Source: an uncultured Lachnospiraceae bacterium (GTDB taxonomy: Bacteria; Bacillota; Clostridia; Lachnospirales; Lachnospiraceae). Taken from it: a stretch of DNA of 37,874 nt. How positions within the stretch are numbered: the stretch's first letter is position 1; each line of letters opens with the position of its first letter. This document shows positions 8,207 through 15,634 of the stretch, piece after piece. The position numbers and the translations under genes are program-made. The notes beneath the pieces were generated by a model. It worked only from the letters and a program-made list of their open reading frames with translations. It was not told the origin of the DNA and ran no database searches. The stretch is from the NCBI GenBank assembly GCA_947175035.1, contig CAMWLG010000001.1:90982-128855 (forward strand). The letters run 5' to 3'.

Positions 8207-9028
8207 ATGGAAAATTCAGTGCAAGATCTTATCCGACAAAGGAAAAGTGTGCGAACCTTCGATGGGGCGGCACTCCGGAAAGAAGACCGACAGAAACTGG
8301 AGCAATATCTGGAAACATTAGACAATCCTTTTGATGTTCCCATAACGTTTCGTTTTCTTGACGCAAAAGAGTATGAGCTGTCCAGCCCCGTGATTGTCGG
8401 CACAGATTTATATATTGCCGCAAAAGTCAGCCGTGCTCCGCAGTCTGAGATTGCATATGGATACTGCTTTGAAAAATTCTGTCTGTATGCAGAGAGGATT
8501 GGCATAGGCACCGTTATGCTGGCAGCGACGATCAGCCGTAAAACCTTTGAAAAGGCAATGGAAGTCAGAGACACCGAGGTCATGCCTGCCGCAAGCCCGG
8601 TAGGATATCCGGCGGAGAAAAGATCTGTCCGCGAAACCCTGATGAGAAAAGGGCTGAAAGCTGATGAACGACTGCCTTTCGGGGAACTCTTTTTTGAGGG
8701 AACCCTTGCGAAAAGCTTAACACCGGAACATGCCGGACAATTCCGGGATGCTCTTGAAATGGTGCGACTTGCGCCGTCTGCTGGGAACAAGCAGCCTTGG
8801 CGCGCAGTTGTATGCGGGGACAGGGTACATTTCTATGAGAAAAAAACAAAGTCAATGTCAGATAATCCTCTTGGAGATATTCAAAAAGTGGATATGGGTA
8901 TCGCACTTGCACACTTTGATCTGACGTTGAAAGAAACTGGGACAGACGGGCGCTTTATGTCAGAAAGTCCAGATTTTGAGATGGATGATCTGACGGAATA
9001 CATCATTACTTATGAGGTGAAACACTGA
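8207..9028 (+). CDS. Nitroreductase-family protein (TM1586-like)
   Basis: The start ATG 8207 follows AAAGGAG (8192-8198) and is downstream of the operator; an earlier in-frame ATG at 8117 would lie upstream of the promoter. The 273-residue protein has two nitroreductase-like halves. MENSVQDLIRQRKSVRTF is the usual FMN phosphate-binding N-terminus (RxSxRxF), and MVRLAPSAGNKQPWRAVV in the second half is the SxxNxQPW flavin-binding segment. This layout resembles the putative TM nitroreductase family, monomers that mimic the normal dimer. It likely reduces nitro, quinone or other electrophilic compounds with NAD(P)H. It is the first gene of a tight operon and its stop shares one base with the start of the Rrf2 gene. 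Confidence 0.88.
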   Translation: MENSVQDLIRQRKSVRTFDGAALRKEDRQKLEQYLETLDNPFDVPITFRFLDAKEYELSSPVIVGTDLYIAAKVSRAPQSEIAYGYCFEKFCLYAERIGIGTVMLAATISRKTFEKAMEVRDTEVMPAASPVGYPAEKRSVRETLMRKGLKADERLPFGELFFEGTLAKSLTPEHAGQFRDALEMVRLAPSAGNKQPWRAVVCGDRVHFYEKKTKSMSDNPLGDIQKVDMGIALAHFDLTLKETGTDGRFMSESPDFEMDDLTEYIITYEVKH

Positions 9029-9471
9029 TGGATACCAGATTTTCGTCAGCGATCCATACGCTGATTTTGATAGCTGCATCAGAGAAACCGATGACTTCGG
9101 AAGATATTGCCGGCAGTGTTGGGACGAATGCCAGTTATATCCGCAAGATTATTGGCTCGTTAAAGAAGAAGGATATCGTGGAAAGCCATCGTGGAATCAG
9201 TGGCTACACGCTAAAGCCGAAAGCGGAAGAACTGACGCTTCTTCAAATTTATCAGGCAGTCAATGAAACCGAATCCATCGACCTTTTTGACCTGCACCAA
9301 AACCCAAATGACCGGTGCGTTGTCGGACGCCATATAAAGCCGGTTCTGACAGATATGTTTATGGAAATGGAACAGACGGTTGCCCTTGCGCTTTCTGGGA
9401 AGACATTGGCGGACTGTATCGGCGGCATTCAAAAAAGACTTGATGCTGCGGACTATAAACTGATTATATGA
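9028..9471 (+). CDS. Rrf2-family transcriptional regulator
   Basis: The 147-residue protein begins MDTRFSSAIHTLILIA, followed by a helix-turn-helix and the NASYIRKIIGSLKKKDIVES recognition region typical of Rrf2 proteins. The three-cysteine cluster that holds [2Fe-2S] in IscR and NsrR is not there; only Cys97 (DRCVVG) and Cys130 remain. This resembles the YwnA-like branch, which may sense electrophiles or redox state through single thiols (inference). The start overlaps the nitroreductase stop as TGATG, implying translational coupling. The palindrome at 8163-8189 is the obvious candidate target, making the operon autoregulated and inducible. Confidence 0.9.
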   Translation: MDTRFSSAIHTLILIAASEKPMTSEDIAGSVGTNASYIRKIIGSLKKKDIVESHRGISGYTLKPKAEELTLLQIYQAVNETESIDLFDLHQNPNDRCVVGRHIKPVLTDMFMEMEQTVALALSGKTLADCIGGIQKRLDAADYKLII

Positions 9472-9480
9472 GGAGAAGGT

Positions 9481-10353
9481 ATGGAAAAGATTAAAATTAT
9501 GACTGATTCAGCCAGTGATATTTCTGCTGTTGATGAAAAGAGATATGGTATTTCCATTCTGCCTTATCTGGTGACACTTGGCGACAGGACTTATACCAGC
9601 AGAGTGGATTTTGACAATGAAAAGTTCTATGGAATGATGGCGCAGTATGATGGGATTCCAATGACATCCCAGATTACACCCTATGAATTTCAGGAAATCT
9701 ATCTCAGAGAAGCCAAAGAAGGGGTGACAGATTTGATTCTGGTTCTCATCAATTCAAAGGGATCTGCTACATATGACAACTCTCTTATGGCAATAAATTT
9801 GTTTTTCGAAGAGTACCCCGAATACAGGGATAAGATTCGGATTCATAGCATTGACGGTATGGGGTATAATGCCCTGTACGGGGTTCCTGTCGTCCAAGCG
9901 GCAAAAATGCGGGAGGAAGGGGCATCCGCAGAGAAAATCGTAGGATATCTGGAGGAAATACTTCCCAGAAGGCAGATCTATTTTGGAATCTACGACCTGA
10001 AATATGCTGCCAAATCCGGCCGTATCCCCACAGCGGCAGCATTGTTGGGAACGACACTGAAGATAAAGCCTGTCATGAAGATTTTTGACAGGAGCATTAC
10101 AACAGCAGCCAAATGCCGTGGGGAACACAGCCTTATCCCCAAAATAGCGGAGATGAGTATTGTCGATATGGAGCCGGGACAGCCTTATGAAGTCCTTTAT
10201 GGATGTGACCCTGTCTGCCGGGATGAGCTGCAGGAAGTCATGATAGGGCATTTGGGCTACGGCCCCTCCGCCGTTTACCAGATTGGCGCTGCTGTTGCAG
10301 CCAATTCCGGTCCGAGGGCAGTAGGAATTTCTTTTATCCGGAAAAAAGAATAA
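9481..10353 (+). CDS. DegV-family fatty-acid-binding protein
   Basis: The 290-residue protein starts ATG 9481, nine bases after the Rrf2 stop with GAGGAG just upstream. It has the DegV opening KIMTDSASDIS, the middle ligand-gate region MTSQITPYEFQEIY, the GSATYDNSLMA segment where a serine holds the carboxylate, and the KSGRIPTAAALLG motif of the C-terminal half. DegV (FakB-like) proteins bind a single fatty acid and, where a FakA kinase exists, present it for phosphorylation. No kinase is encoded nearby. Its place in a nitroreductase-Rrf2 operon suggests expression under the same stress signal, but the link to fatty acids is not explained by the neighbours. Confidence 0.9.
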   Translation: MEKIKIMTDSASDISAVDEKRYGISILPYLVTLGDRTYTSRVDFDNEKFYGMMAQYDGIPMTSQITPYEFQEIYLREAKEGVTDLILVLINSKGSATYDNSLMAINLFFEEYPEYRDKIRIHSIDGMGYNALYGVPVVQAAKMREEGASAEKIVGYLEEILPRRQIYFGIYDLKYAAKSGRIPTAAALLGTTLKIKPVMKIFDRSITTAAKCRGEHSLIPKIAEMSIVDMEPGQPYEVLYGCDPVCRDELQEVMIGHLGYGPSAVYQIGAAVAANSGPRAVGISFIRKKE

Positions 10354-10405
10354 TATTGAATATAAACTGATGGATTGTTAGGGGCAAAATTGTTAGGTGG
10401 TAGAT

Positions 10406-11485
10406 ATGAAGATTAAAAAAAGAAATTTGATTTTCATTGTAATAGCTATTGTTGCGATGATATCGCTCATATTTGGAGGTATCTATTTAGCAACACGGAC
10501 GCAGCAGAGACCCGGGCAAATGTATTTGTACGGGGAAGAACACTCTGTGGAACAAATATTAGAAAAGGAGTTTGAGCTATGGTCATCATATTATCACGAT
10601 GATGGTATGAGAGACTTATTTTTAGAACTTCCATACTATACAGCCCAATATTTGAATCTTTGGATGCAGTCTGATAGTGATGATATTTTAAATCTGCTTT
10701 ATCAGGATTGGGCAGGAACAGCAATGCAGTCCCAGGAAATGATAGATTTTTACAAACGAATTAAGAGCGAGTGTCCGGAAACTGTTTTCCACGGAACAGA
10801 TGTCGGGCATCAATACAATACGACAGGAGCCCGTTTTTTGGATTATCTTAGCGCCACTGGTCAAAAGGAATCCGAGGTATATCGGCTGTCACAGGAAAAC
10901 ATCGAGCAGGGGAAGTACTATTATGAACACTCTGACAATGTATATCGTGAGAATCAAATGGTTGAAAACTTCATCCAGACGATTCAAAGATTAGATGGTG
11001 CTGACGTAATGGGGATATATGGTTCGGCACATATGGGGATAGAGGCGATGGATTATGCAACCAATTCGGTTCCCTGCATGGCTAATCAACTCCATAAAAA
11101 GTACGGTGCTGCATTGCATGCAGAAGATTTGTCTTCCTTAGCCCTTAATCATGAAGCATATCGGGTTGATACGATTGAAATCGGTGAGAAGCAGTATAAG
11201 GCATTATATTGGGGGAAAGTAGATTTATCAGCGATTTTGCCTGACTATCAATATCGGGAGTTTTGGCAATTGGAAAACGCATATGATGACTTTAAAGGGA
11301 AGCCTGCCACTGGCAATGTGCTGCCCTACAACAATTATCCCATGGAAATCGAAATTGGTCAAATCTATGTAATTGACTATATGAAGGCGGATGGCTCTGT
11401 GGTAAGGGAATATCATCGTTCAGATGGGAATACATGGCAAGGCTATTTTGTCACAGAAGAGTTTCTGATTGCGACAGAAAATTAA
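10406..11485 (+). CDS. Membrane-anchored EreA/ChaN/TIKI-like protein
   Basis: I start at ATG 10406 (MKIKKRNLIF) because TAGGTGG at 10394-10400 precedes it; a GTG at 10397 is inside that site. The 359-residue protein has a positively charged N-terminus, one membrane helix (about 8-29) and an outward-facing domain. Motifs in order are GEEH at 43-46, ELPYY with Glu74, a Tyr/Gln-rich helical middle, and GIYGSAHMG at 203-211 with His209. A GxxH - E - GxxH layout is characteristic of the erythromycin-esterase/ChaN/TraB-TIKI superfamily of metal-dependent hydrolases and haem-binding proteins. I cannot choose between these. The gene is AT-rich and 52 bases after degV, with no terminator between. Confidence 0.6.
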   Translation: MKIKKRNLIFIVIAIVAMISLIFGGIYLATRTQQRPGQMYLYGEEHSVEQILEKEFELWSSYYHDDGMRDLFLELPYYTAQYLNLWMQSDSDDILNLLYQDWAGTAMQSQEMIDFYKRIKSECPETVFHGTDVGHQYNTTGARFLDYLSATGQKESEVYRLSQENIEQGKYYYEHSDNVYRENQMVENFIQTIQRLDGADVMGIYGSAHMGIEAMDYATNSVPCMANQLHKKYGAALHAEDLSSLALNHEAYRVDTIEIGEKQYKALYWGKVDLSAILPDYQYREFWQLENAYDDFKGKPATGNVLPYNNYPMEIEIGQIYVIDYMKADGSVVREYHRSDGNTWQGYFVTEEFLIATEN

Positions 11486-11523
11486 TAGAAAATTTATATT
11501 CAAAAAAGCGAAACTGTGATATA

Positions 11524-11736
11524 ATGTTTTCATTCAAGATGGGAAGGCCAATTACAGCGTTGCTTATCTGTCTGATTCTTTTGTTCAAGGGCAGCAGCCC
11601 GAATTATATGACATTCTTCTCAAAGCGTGTCTTTTCTGCCGCGTACCGGAGTATTCCAATCTGTATGTGTGAATATTATTTTGCCTGTATGGAGAAATGT
11701 CCCTATAGATCAGTTTGCCGAGGGGAGGAAGCATGA
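11524..11736 (+). CDS. Possible small Cys-rich membrane ORF (weak)
   Basis: This 70-codon frame (ATG 11524 or 11539) encodes a hydrophobic stretch (ITALLICLILLF) and a cysteine-dense tail with CMCEYYFACMEKCPYRSVC. Its stop overlaps the start of the thioesterase gene (ATGATGA). Against it, there is no ribosome site, and ATG 11524 lies inside a TATAAT (11520-11525) that may be the thioesterase promoter. The cysteine pattern is the only reason to keep it; it may also be a decayed gene. Confidence 0.25.
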   Translation: MFSFKMGRPITALLICLILLFKGSSPNYMTFFSKRVFSAAYRSIPICMCEYYFACMEKCPYRSVCRGEEA

Positions 11737-12164
11737 TGCGGGATTACGAGCACAAAGCGCAATATTATGAGTCGGATCAGATGGGGATTATCCATCATTC
11801 CAATTATATCCGTTGGATGGAAGAGGCGAGGATGGATTATCTGAGCCTGATTAAATTTCCTATGGAAAAGATTGAGGCGGCAGGTATCGTCTCACCGGTG
11901 GCGAGCGTGGACTGTAAATACAAGAAGCCCTGTAGGATCAACGAGGTGATTTGCATACATATCACTGTGAAAGAGTATAACGGTGTGAAGCTTGTGCTGG
12001 GATACGAGATGTACGAGAAGGAGACAGGTGAGCTTCGGGCGGTGGGAAACTCCGTTCACTGTTTTACAAACAGGGATGGGCAGATTGTGATATTGAAGAA
12101 GGAATGGCCGGAGTTTGATATGGCATTGAGAGGAAGCCGAGAAGAAAAAGGAGGAGCCGGATGA
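11736..12164 (+). CDS. YbgC/4HBT-type acyl-CoA thioesterase
   Basis: The start ATG 11736 has AGGGGAGG (11721-11728) seven bases upstream; ATG 11733 is too close. The 142-residue hotdog protein has the YbgC signature YYESDQMGIIHHSNYIRWMEE, with Asp14 as the catalytic acid and the HxxYxxW helix after it. It hydrolyses acyl-CoA thioesters, usually short-chain or hydroxybenzoyl types, in the cytoplasm. Length is typical. Its stop overlaps the start of citrate synthase by four bases (ATGA), so the two are translated together. The pairing suggests a role in CoA or acetyl-CoA balance next to citrate formation, which is inference. Confidence 0.9.
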   Translation: MRDYEHKAQYYESDQMGIIHHSNYIRWMEEARMDYLSLIKFPMEKIEAAGIVSPVASVDCKYKKPCRINEVICIHITVKEYNGVKLVLGYEMYEKETGELRAVGNSVHCFTNRDGQIVILKKEWPEFDMALRGSREEKGGAG

Positions 12165-13507
12165 AGAAAAACGACATTTATTATGGTGATTATGCGGCAT
12201 TATGCAGAGAAGCGGATCAGATAGATTTAGATTTATTTGATAAGTATGAGGTACAGAGAGGACTTCGGGACAAAAATGGAAATGGTGTGCTCACCGGGCT
12301 CACCAATATCTCCAGGATTGAGTCCTTCAAGATGGAAGATGGTGTGAAGAAGCCATGCGAAGGCAAGCTTTGGTACAGGGGCTATGACTGTATTGAGCTT
12401 GTGAAGGGATTTCGGGGACAACACTATGGTTTTGAGGAGGTAGCGTATTTATTGCTATTCGGTGAACTCCCCACGGCGGAAGAACTAAAGAACTTTCAGC
12501 ATGTGCTTGCGTCGGAGAGAACCCTGCCTACCAATTTTACCAGGGATGTCATTATGAAGGCGCCCACCAGTGATATTATGAATTCTATGACGCGAAGCGT
12601 GTTGACGCTGGCATCTTATGATAAGAGATGTACGGATACCTCTATTGAGAACGTGCTGCGTCAGTGCATAGGACTGATCAGTCTGTTTCCTGTGTTGGCG
12701 GTGTATGGGTATCACGCCTATAATCACTATGAGAATGACGAAAGCATGTACATCCATCGCCCTTCCAAGAAGCTTTCCACGGCGGAGAATATTCTTTTGA
12801 TGCTCCGGCCGGATAAGCAGTACACGGAGCTGGAGGCCAAGGTTTTGGATATCGCACTTGTGTTACATATGGAGCACGGCGGCGGAAATAATTCCACCTT
12901 TACAACCCGCGTGGTGACTTCCTCTGGTTCCGATACCTACTCCGTGATCGCGGCGGCACTGTCCTCGCTCAAGGGACCTAAGCACGGCGGCGCTAACATT
13001 AAGGTGGTTGAAATGATGCGGGACTTGGAGAAAAATGTGTCACATTGGGAGGATGAGGACGAGGTCAAGGCTTATCTACAGAAGCTCTTAAATAAAGAGG
13101 CATTTGACAAGAAAGGATTGATCTACGGGATGGGACATGCGGTCTATTCCTTGTCCGACCCCAGGGCAAAGGTGTTCAAGGGCTTCGTGGAACAGCTTGC
13201 CACGGCGAAGGGGCGGGAGAAGGATTTTGCGCTTTATTCCATGATAGAGCGTCTCGCGCCGGAACTGATTGCTCAGAAATCCCGCATTTACAAAGGAATC
13301 AGCGCAAATGTGGACTTTTACAGCGGATTTGTATACAGCATGTTGGAGATACCCTTGGAGCTTTACACGCCCATTTTTGCCATTGCCCGAATTGTGGGGT
13401 GGAGCACTCATCGTATAGAGGAGCTGCTTAACATGGACAAAATTATCCGCCCCGCGTACAAGAGCGTGATGGAGGAGAAGACATATATCCCCATGCAGGA
13501 CAGGTAA
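12161..13507 (+). CDS. Citrate synthase / 2-methylcitrate synthase family
   Basis: The 448-residue protein has the three active-site regions of the family: MEHGGGNNSTF near 237-247 with KGPKHGGAN at about 271-279 (His275), the GMGHAVYSLSDPRA segment with His326, and NVDFYSG with Asp385. Family members condense oxaloacetate with acetyl-CoA (or propionyl-CoA). The N-terminal 45 residues before LTNISRIES are longer than in the shortest Gram-positive enzymes. The gene is translationally coupled to the thioesterase and followed by a strong terminator, giving a two-gene unit. No aconitase or isocitrate dehydrogenase is adjacent, so the use (glutamate synthesis or another condensation) is open. Confidence 0.93.
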   Translation: MKKNDIYYGDYAALCREADQIDLDLFDKYEVQRGLRDKNGNGVLTGLTNISRIESFKMEDGVKKPCEGKLWYRGYDCIELVKGFRGQHYGFEEVAYLLLFGELPTAEELKNFQHVLASERTLPTNFTRDVIMKAPTSDIMNSMTRSVLTLASYDKRCTDTSIENVLRQCIGLISLFPVLAVYGYHAYNHYENDESMYIHRPSKKLSTAENILLMLRPDKQYTELEAKVLDIALVLHMEHGGGNNSTFTTRVVTSSGSDTYSVIAAALSSLKGPKHGGANIKVVEMMRDLEKNVSHWEDEDEVKAYLQKLLNKEAFDKKGLIYGMGHAVYSLSDPRAKVFKGFVEQLATAKGREKDFALYSMIERLAPELIAQKSRIYKGISANVDFYSGFVYSMLEIPLELYTPIFAIARIVGWSTHRIEELLNMDKIIRPAYKSVMEEKTYIPMQDR

Positions 13508-13556
13508 CTCAGAATCTGGGGCAGCTATTATTAACACAATAATTTTTATTACTATC

Positions 13557-13592
13557 AACAGGCAGACGGAAATGTTACCGTCTGCCTGTTTT
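13557..13592 (+). terminator. Intrinsic terminator after citrate synthase
   Basis: AACAGGCAGACGG (13557-13569) pairs perfectly with CCGTCTGCCTGTT (13578-13590), leaving an eight-base loop, and the T-tract follows. The T-tract runs into GCGCGAG, a motif also seen after the thrS leader terminator. Confidence 0.92.
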
Positions 13593-13641
13593 GCGCGAGT
13601 GAATGACCACAAGGAACTTTAGGCATAATAAACACAAAGTA

Positions 13642-13669
13642 TTGCAGTCTGAAGGAGATGTGGTAAAAT
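13642..13669 (+). promoter_or_regulatory. Promoter of the DUF2974 gene
   Basis: TTGCAG (13642-13647), a 16-base spacer and TAAAAT (13664-13669) preceded by TGG form an extended -10 promoter. Transcription would start near 13676, which rules out ATG 13670 and supports translation from ATG 13691. Confidence 0.5.
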
Positions 13670-13690
13670 ATGAGAATATGGAGGAAGCTT

Positions 13691-14869
13691 ATGGCAAATA
13701 CGATACATGCCTATTTGAAAGAGTATGGGGATGTGCCATTCACAGAGCGGCCAATGAATGATGTGGACAGCTTGGTGCTCTGTCAGCTTGCTTATCTTAA
13801 ATTTGACGGGTTGGTGCCGGGGATTGACGAAAACGCCCCTTCGGTCACACTGAAGGAGCTGGCCGGGCATCCCATGGTAAACGGGTTGTTCGCGGACGAG
13901 CGCTATAAGAAGGACAATCGGGAGCTTTTTGAGAAAATGTGTGCGGGAAGGCGTTTCTGTAATCTGAGACTCAACAGTTATATCAATATCGTCGAGAAAG
14001 AGTGGGAGACGCAGTTTTCCGCCATTACCTGTATTTTGGAGGATAATACCGTCTATGTGGCATTTCGCGGGACGGACGAGACCATAGTGGGGTGGAAGGA
14101 AGATTTTAACATGGCATACTTATCCCCGGTACCCGGGCAGGCTATGAGTGTAAAATACCTGAACATGGTGACGGAGAAGTTCAGCAATCTTTTCTATGTG
14201 GGAGGACATTCCAAAGGGGGGAATTTTGCTGTCTACAGCGCCATGAAATGTGTGCCCAAGGTACAGGAGAGAATCTTGAAAATCTACAGCATGGACGGTC
14301 CCGGCTTTCGGCCGGAGGTTTTGGAGGAATGCGGCTATGACAGGATTGCGGATCGGGTGGTGAAGCTTTTGCCCCATTCTTCTATGGTGGGGATGCTTTT
14401 TGAGTGGGATACCAGATACCGTGTGGTGGAATCGGGAAGCTTTGGGCTGGCCCAGCACAATCCGTACAATTGGAAAGTGAAAAACGGCGAGTTTGTCATG
14501 GCGGAGGATATTTATGAGAGGGCAAGGCTTGCGGACAACACGCTCAACGAGTGGATTATTTCGCAGGATGAGCAGCAGATTCGCCTGTTTGTGGACACCT
14601 TGTACCAGGTGATAGCCGCTTCGGAGGCGGATGACTTGATCGCCATTACCGCCGATTGGAAGCGGAGCATGATGGGGGTGGTTTCCGCCATCAAGGAGGT
14701 GGATGAGGACACCATGAAAATGCTTCAACAGGTCGTAAAGGGGCTGTTTGAACTGGCGCGTGTGCGGATGAAGGAAGAGCTTGGCATGCCCATCAAGAAG
14801 GCGGCCGGGTTTACTAAGTCGAAACCCCGCGGGAAAAGAAGGACAGAAGCAGTGCCCCCGACAGCGTAG
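13691..14869 (+). CDS. DUF2974 (Mbeg1-like) alpha/beta-hydrolase
   Basis: The start ATG 13691 has GGAGG six bases upstream (13680-13684) and matches the usual MAN-type beginning of the family. The 392-residue cytoplasmic protein carries a lipase-like nucleophile elbow GGHSKGGN at 171-178 with Ser174, preceded by VAFRGTDETIVGWKEDF, the segment that carries the oxyanion strand in lipase-3 folds, and followed by YSMDGPGF with a candidate acidic residue and a later His. The substrate is unknown; lipase or esterase activity is inferred from the fold. The C-terminus is Lys/Arg-rich. Its last 56 bases overlap the end of the convergent C26 hydrolase gene. Confidence 0.85.
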   Translation: MANTIHAYLKEYGDVPFTERPMNDVDSLVLCQLAYLKFDGLVPGIDENAPSVTLKELAGHPMVNGLFADERYKKDNRELFEKMCAGRRFCNLRLNSYINIVEKEWETQFSAITCILEDNTVYVAFRGTDETIVGWKEDFNMAYLSPVPGQAMSVKYLNMVTEKFSNLFYVGGHSKGGNFAVYSAMKCVPKVQERILKIYSMDGPGFRPEVLEECGYDRIADRVVKLLPHSSMVGMLFEWDTRYRVVESGSFGLAQHNPYNWKVKNGEFVMAEDIYERARLADNTLNEWIISQDEQQIRLFVDTLYQVIAASEADDLIAITADWKRSMMGVVSAIKEVDEDTMKMLQQVVKGLFELARVRMKEELGMPIKKAAGFTKSKPRGKRRTEAVPPTA

Positions 14870-15464
14870 TCCGGGCAGGGTCTAAGCGTTCTGGATGCCA
14901 TTGGAGCCCCAGAATGGGCATGGTGCGGTGCACGATTGCCTCTGGGCAGCCATCCTGTGCGCTTCGCTGGATGACCGAGAGATCTGTGCCGATACGATTT
15001 AGGCATTGATGATGGGCGGAATTGACGATTGCCTCGCTGCCATAGAGGTCATGGAGGAAGTTGTCATTGTCAATGTGGGTAGGGTGGTAGATATCTTCGC
15101 CCGGTTGTAGGTGCAGGTGGCTGTCCGGCATATCCTGTGTGATGGTTCCGCCAAAAGCGATGTTGATCAATTGCATGCCTTTGCAGATGCCAATGACAGG
15201 TAATTCGTATCGTATGCTAAGTTCCAAAGCTTGAAATTGGAGAATATCCAGTTCTGTGTCAATATTTCTGGAGCCTTTGTCTTTCTCGCCAAAGAACGCG
15301 GGGGTGATATCGCCGCCGCCGGGCAGCAGCAGCCCGCCACAGGAGGAAACTTCTCCAGGATTCAGGGTGGTGACGGGCAGAAAGTTGTTTTCAAGAAGAA
15401 AGCGCTCATAGTTGACAGTGTCCCTTTTGCGACCAAGGATGGCTATTTTGTTATTTGACTGCAT
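14814..15464 (-). CDS. Peptidase C26 / gamma-glutamyl-GABA hydrolase-like amidotransferase
   Basis: I start at the ATG complementary to 15462-15464 because AGGAGG precedes it on the minus strand. The 216-residue protein is a class-I glutamine amidotransferase fold with the nucleophile Cys94 in VIGICKGMQ, the oxyanion segment LLLPGGGDITP, and His190/Glu192 in LQWHPERLD. This is the PuuD/YvdE type, which cleaves gamma-glutamyl bonds such as gamma-glutamyl-GABA. The protein is shorter than PuuD (about 250), mainly in the N-terminal part. No polyamine gene is close, so the true substrate is uncertain. The 3' end overlaps the convergent DUF2974 gene by 56 bases. Confidence 0.87.
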   Translation of the reverse strand: MQSNNKIAILGRKRDTVNYERFLLENNFLPVTTLNPGEVSSCGGLLLPGGGDITPAFFGEKDKGSRNIDTELDILQFQALELSIRYELPVIGICKGMQLINIAFGGTITQDMPDSHLHLQPGEDIYHPTHIDNDNFLHDLYGSEAIVNSAHHQCLNRIGTDLSVIQRSAQDGCPEAIVHRTMPILGLQWHPERLDPARTTLSGALLLSFFSRGVST

Positions 15465-15527
15465 GGATTTGCCTCCTGAGTTATGATATGTAGGGTACAC
15501 TATGCGAATGGTTCTGAATAGTTATGC

Positions 15528-15536
15528 TGTTATAAT
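15528..15536 (+). promoter_or_regulatory. Extended -10 promoter element before yfhO-like gene
   Basis: A perfect TATAAT (15531-15536) is preceded by TGT, the TGn extension. The -35 region is poor, which is usual for extended -10 promoters. It lies about 100 bases ahead of the YfhO-like gene. Confidence 0.45.
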
Positions 15537-15548
15537 ATATGCTAAGAT

Positions 15549-15574
15549 GCTTGGTTCCCGTGAGAAATGAGTCA
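15549..15574 (+). repeat. 26-base dispersed repeat, copy 1
   Basis: This sequence, containing TTCCCGTGAGAAATGAGTCA, matches 28070-28095 at 23 of 26 bases. Both copies lie just upstream of a gene, here between the extended -10 promoter and the YfhO-like start. Confidence 0.6.
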
Positions 15575-15634
15575 ATCGGGTAGGCAGGTGTTTTATGGGC
15601 AACAATACATAAATAGATAGCGGTGGGAGTTTTT

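Noticed and set aside
8068..8790. Minus-strand frame of 240 codons
   Set aside because: It runs opposite the nitroreductase gene and across its promoter and operator, with no initiation signal.
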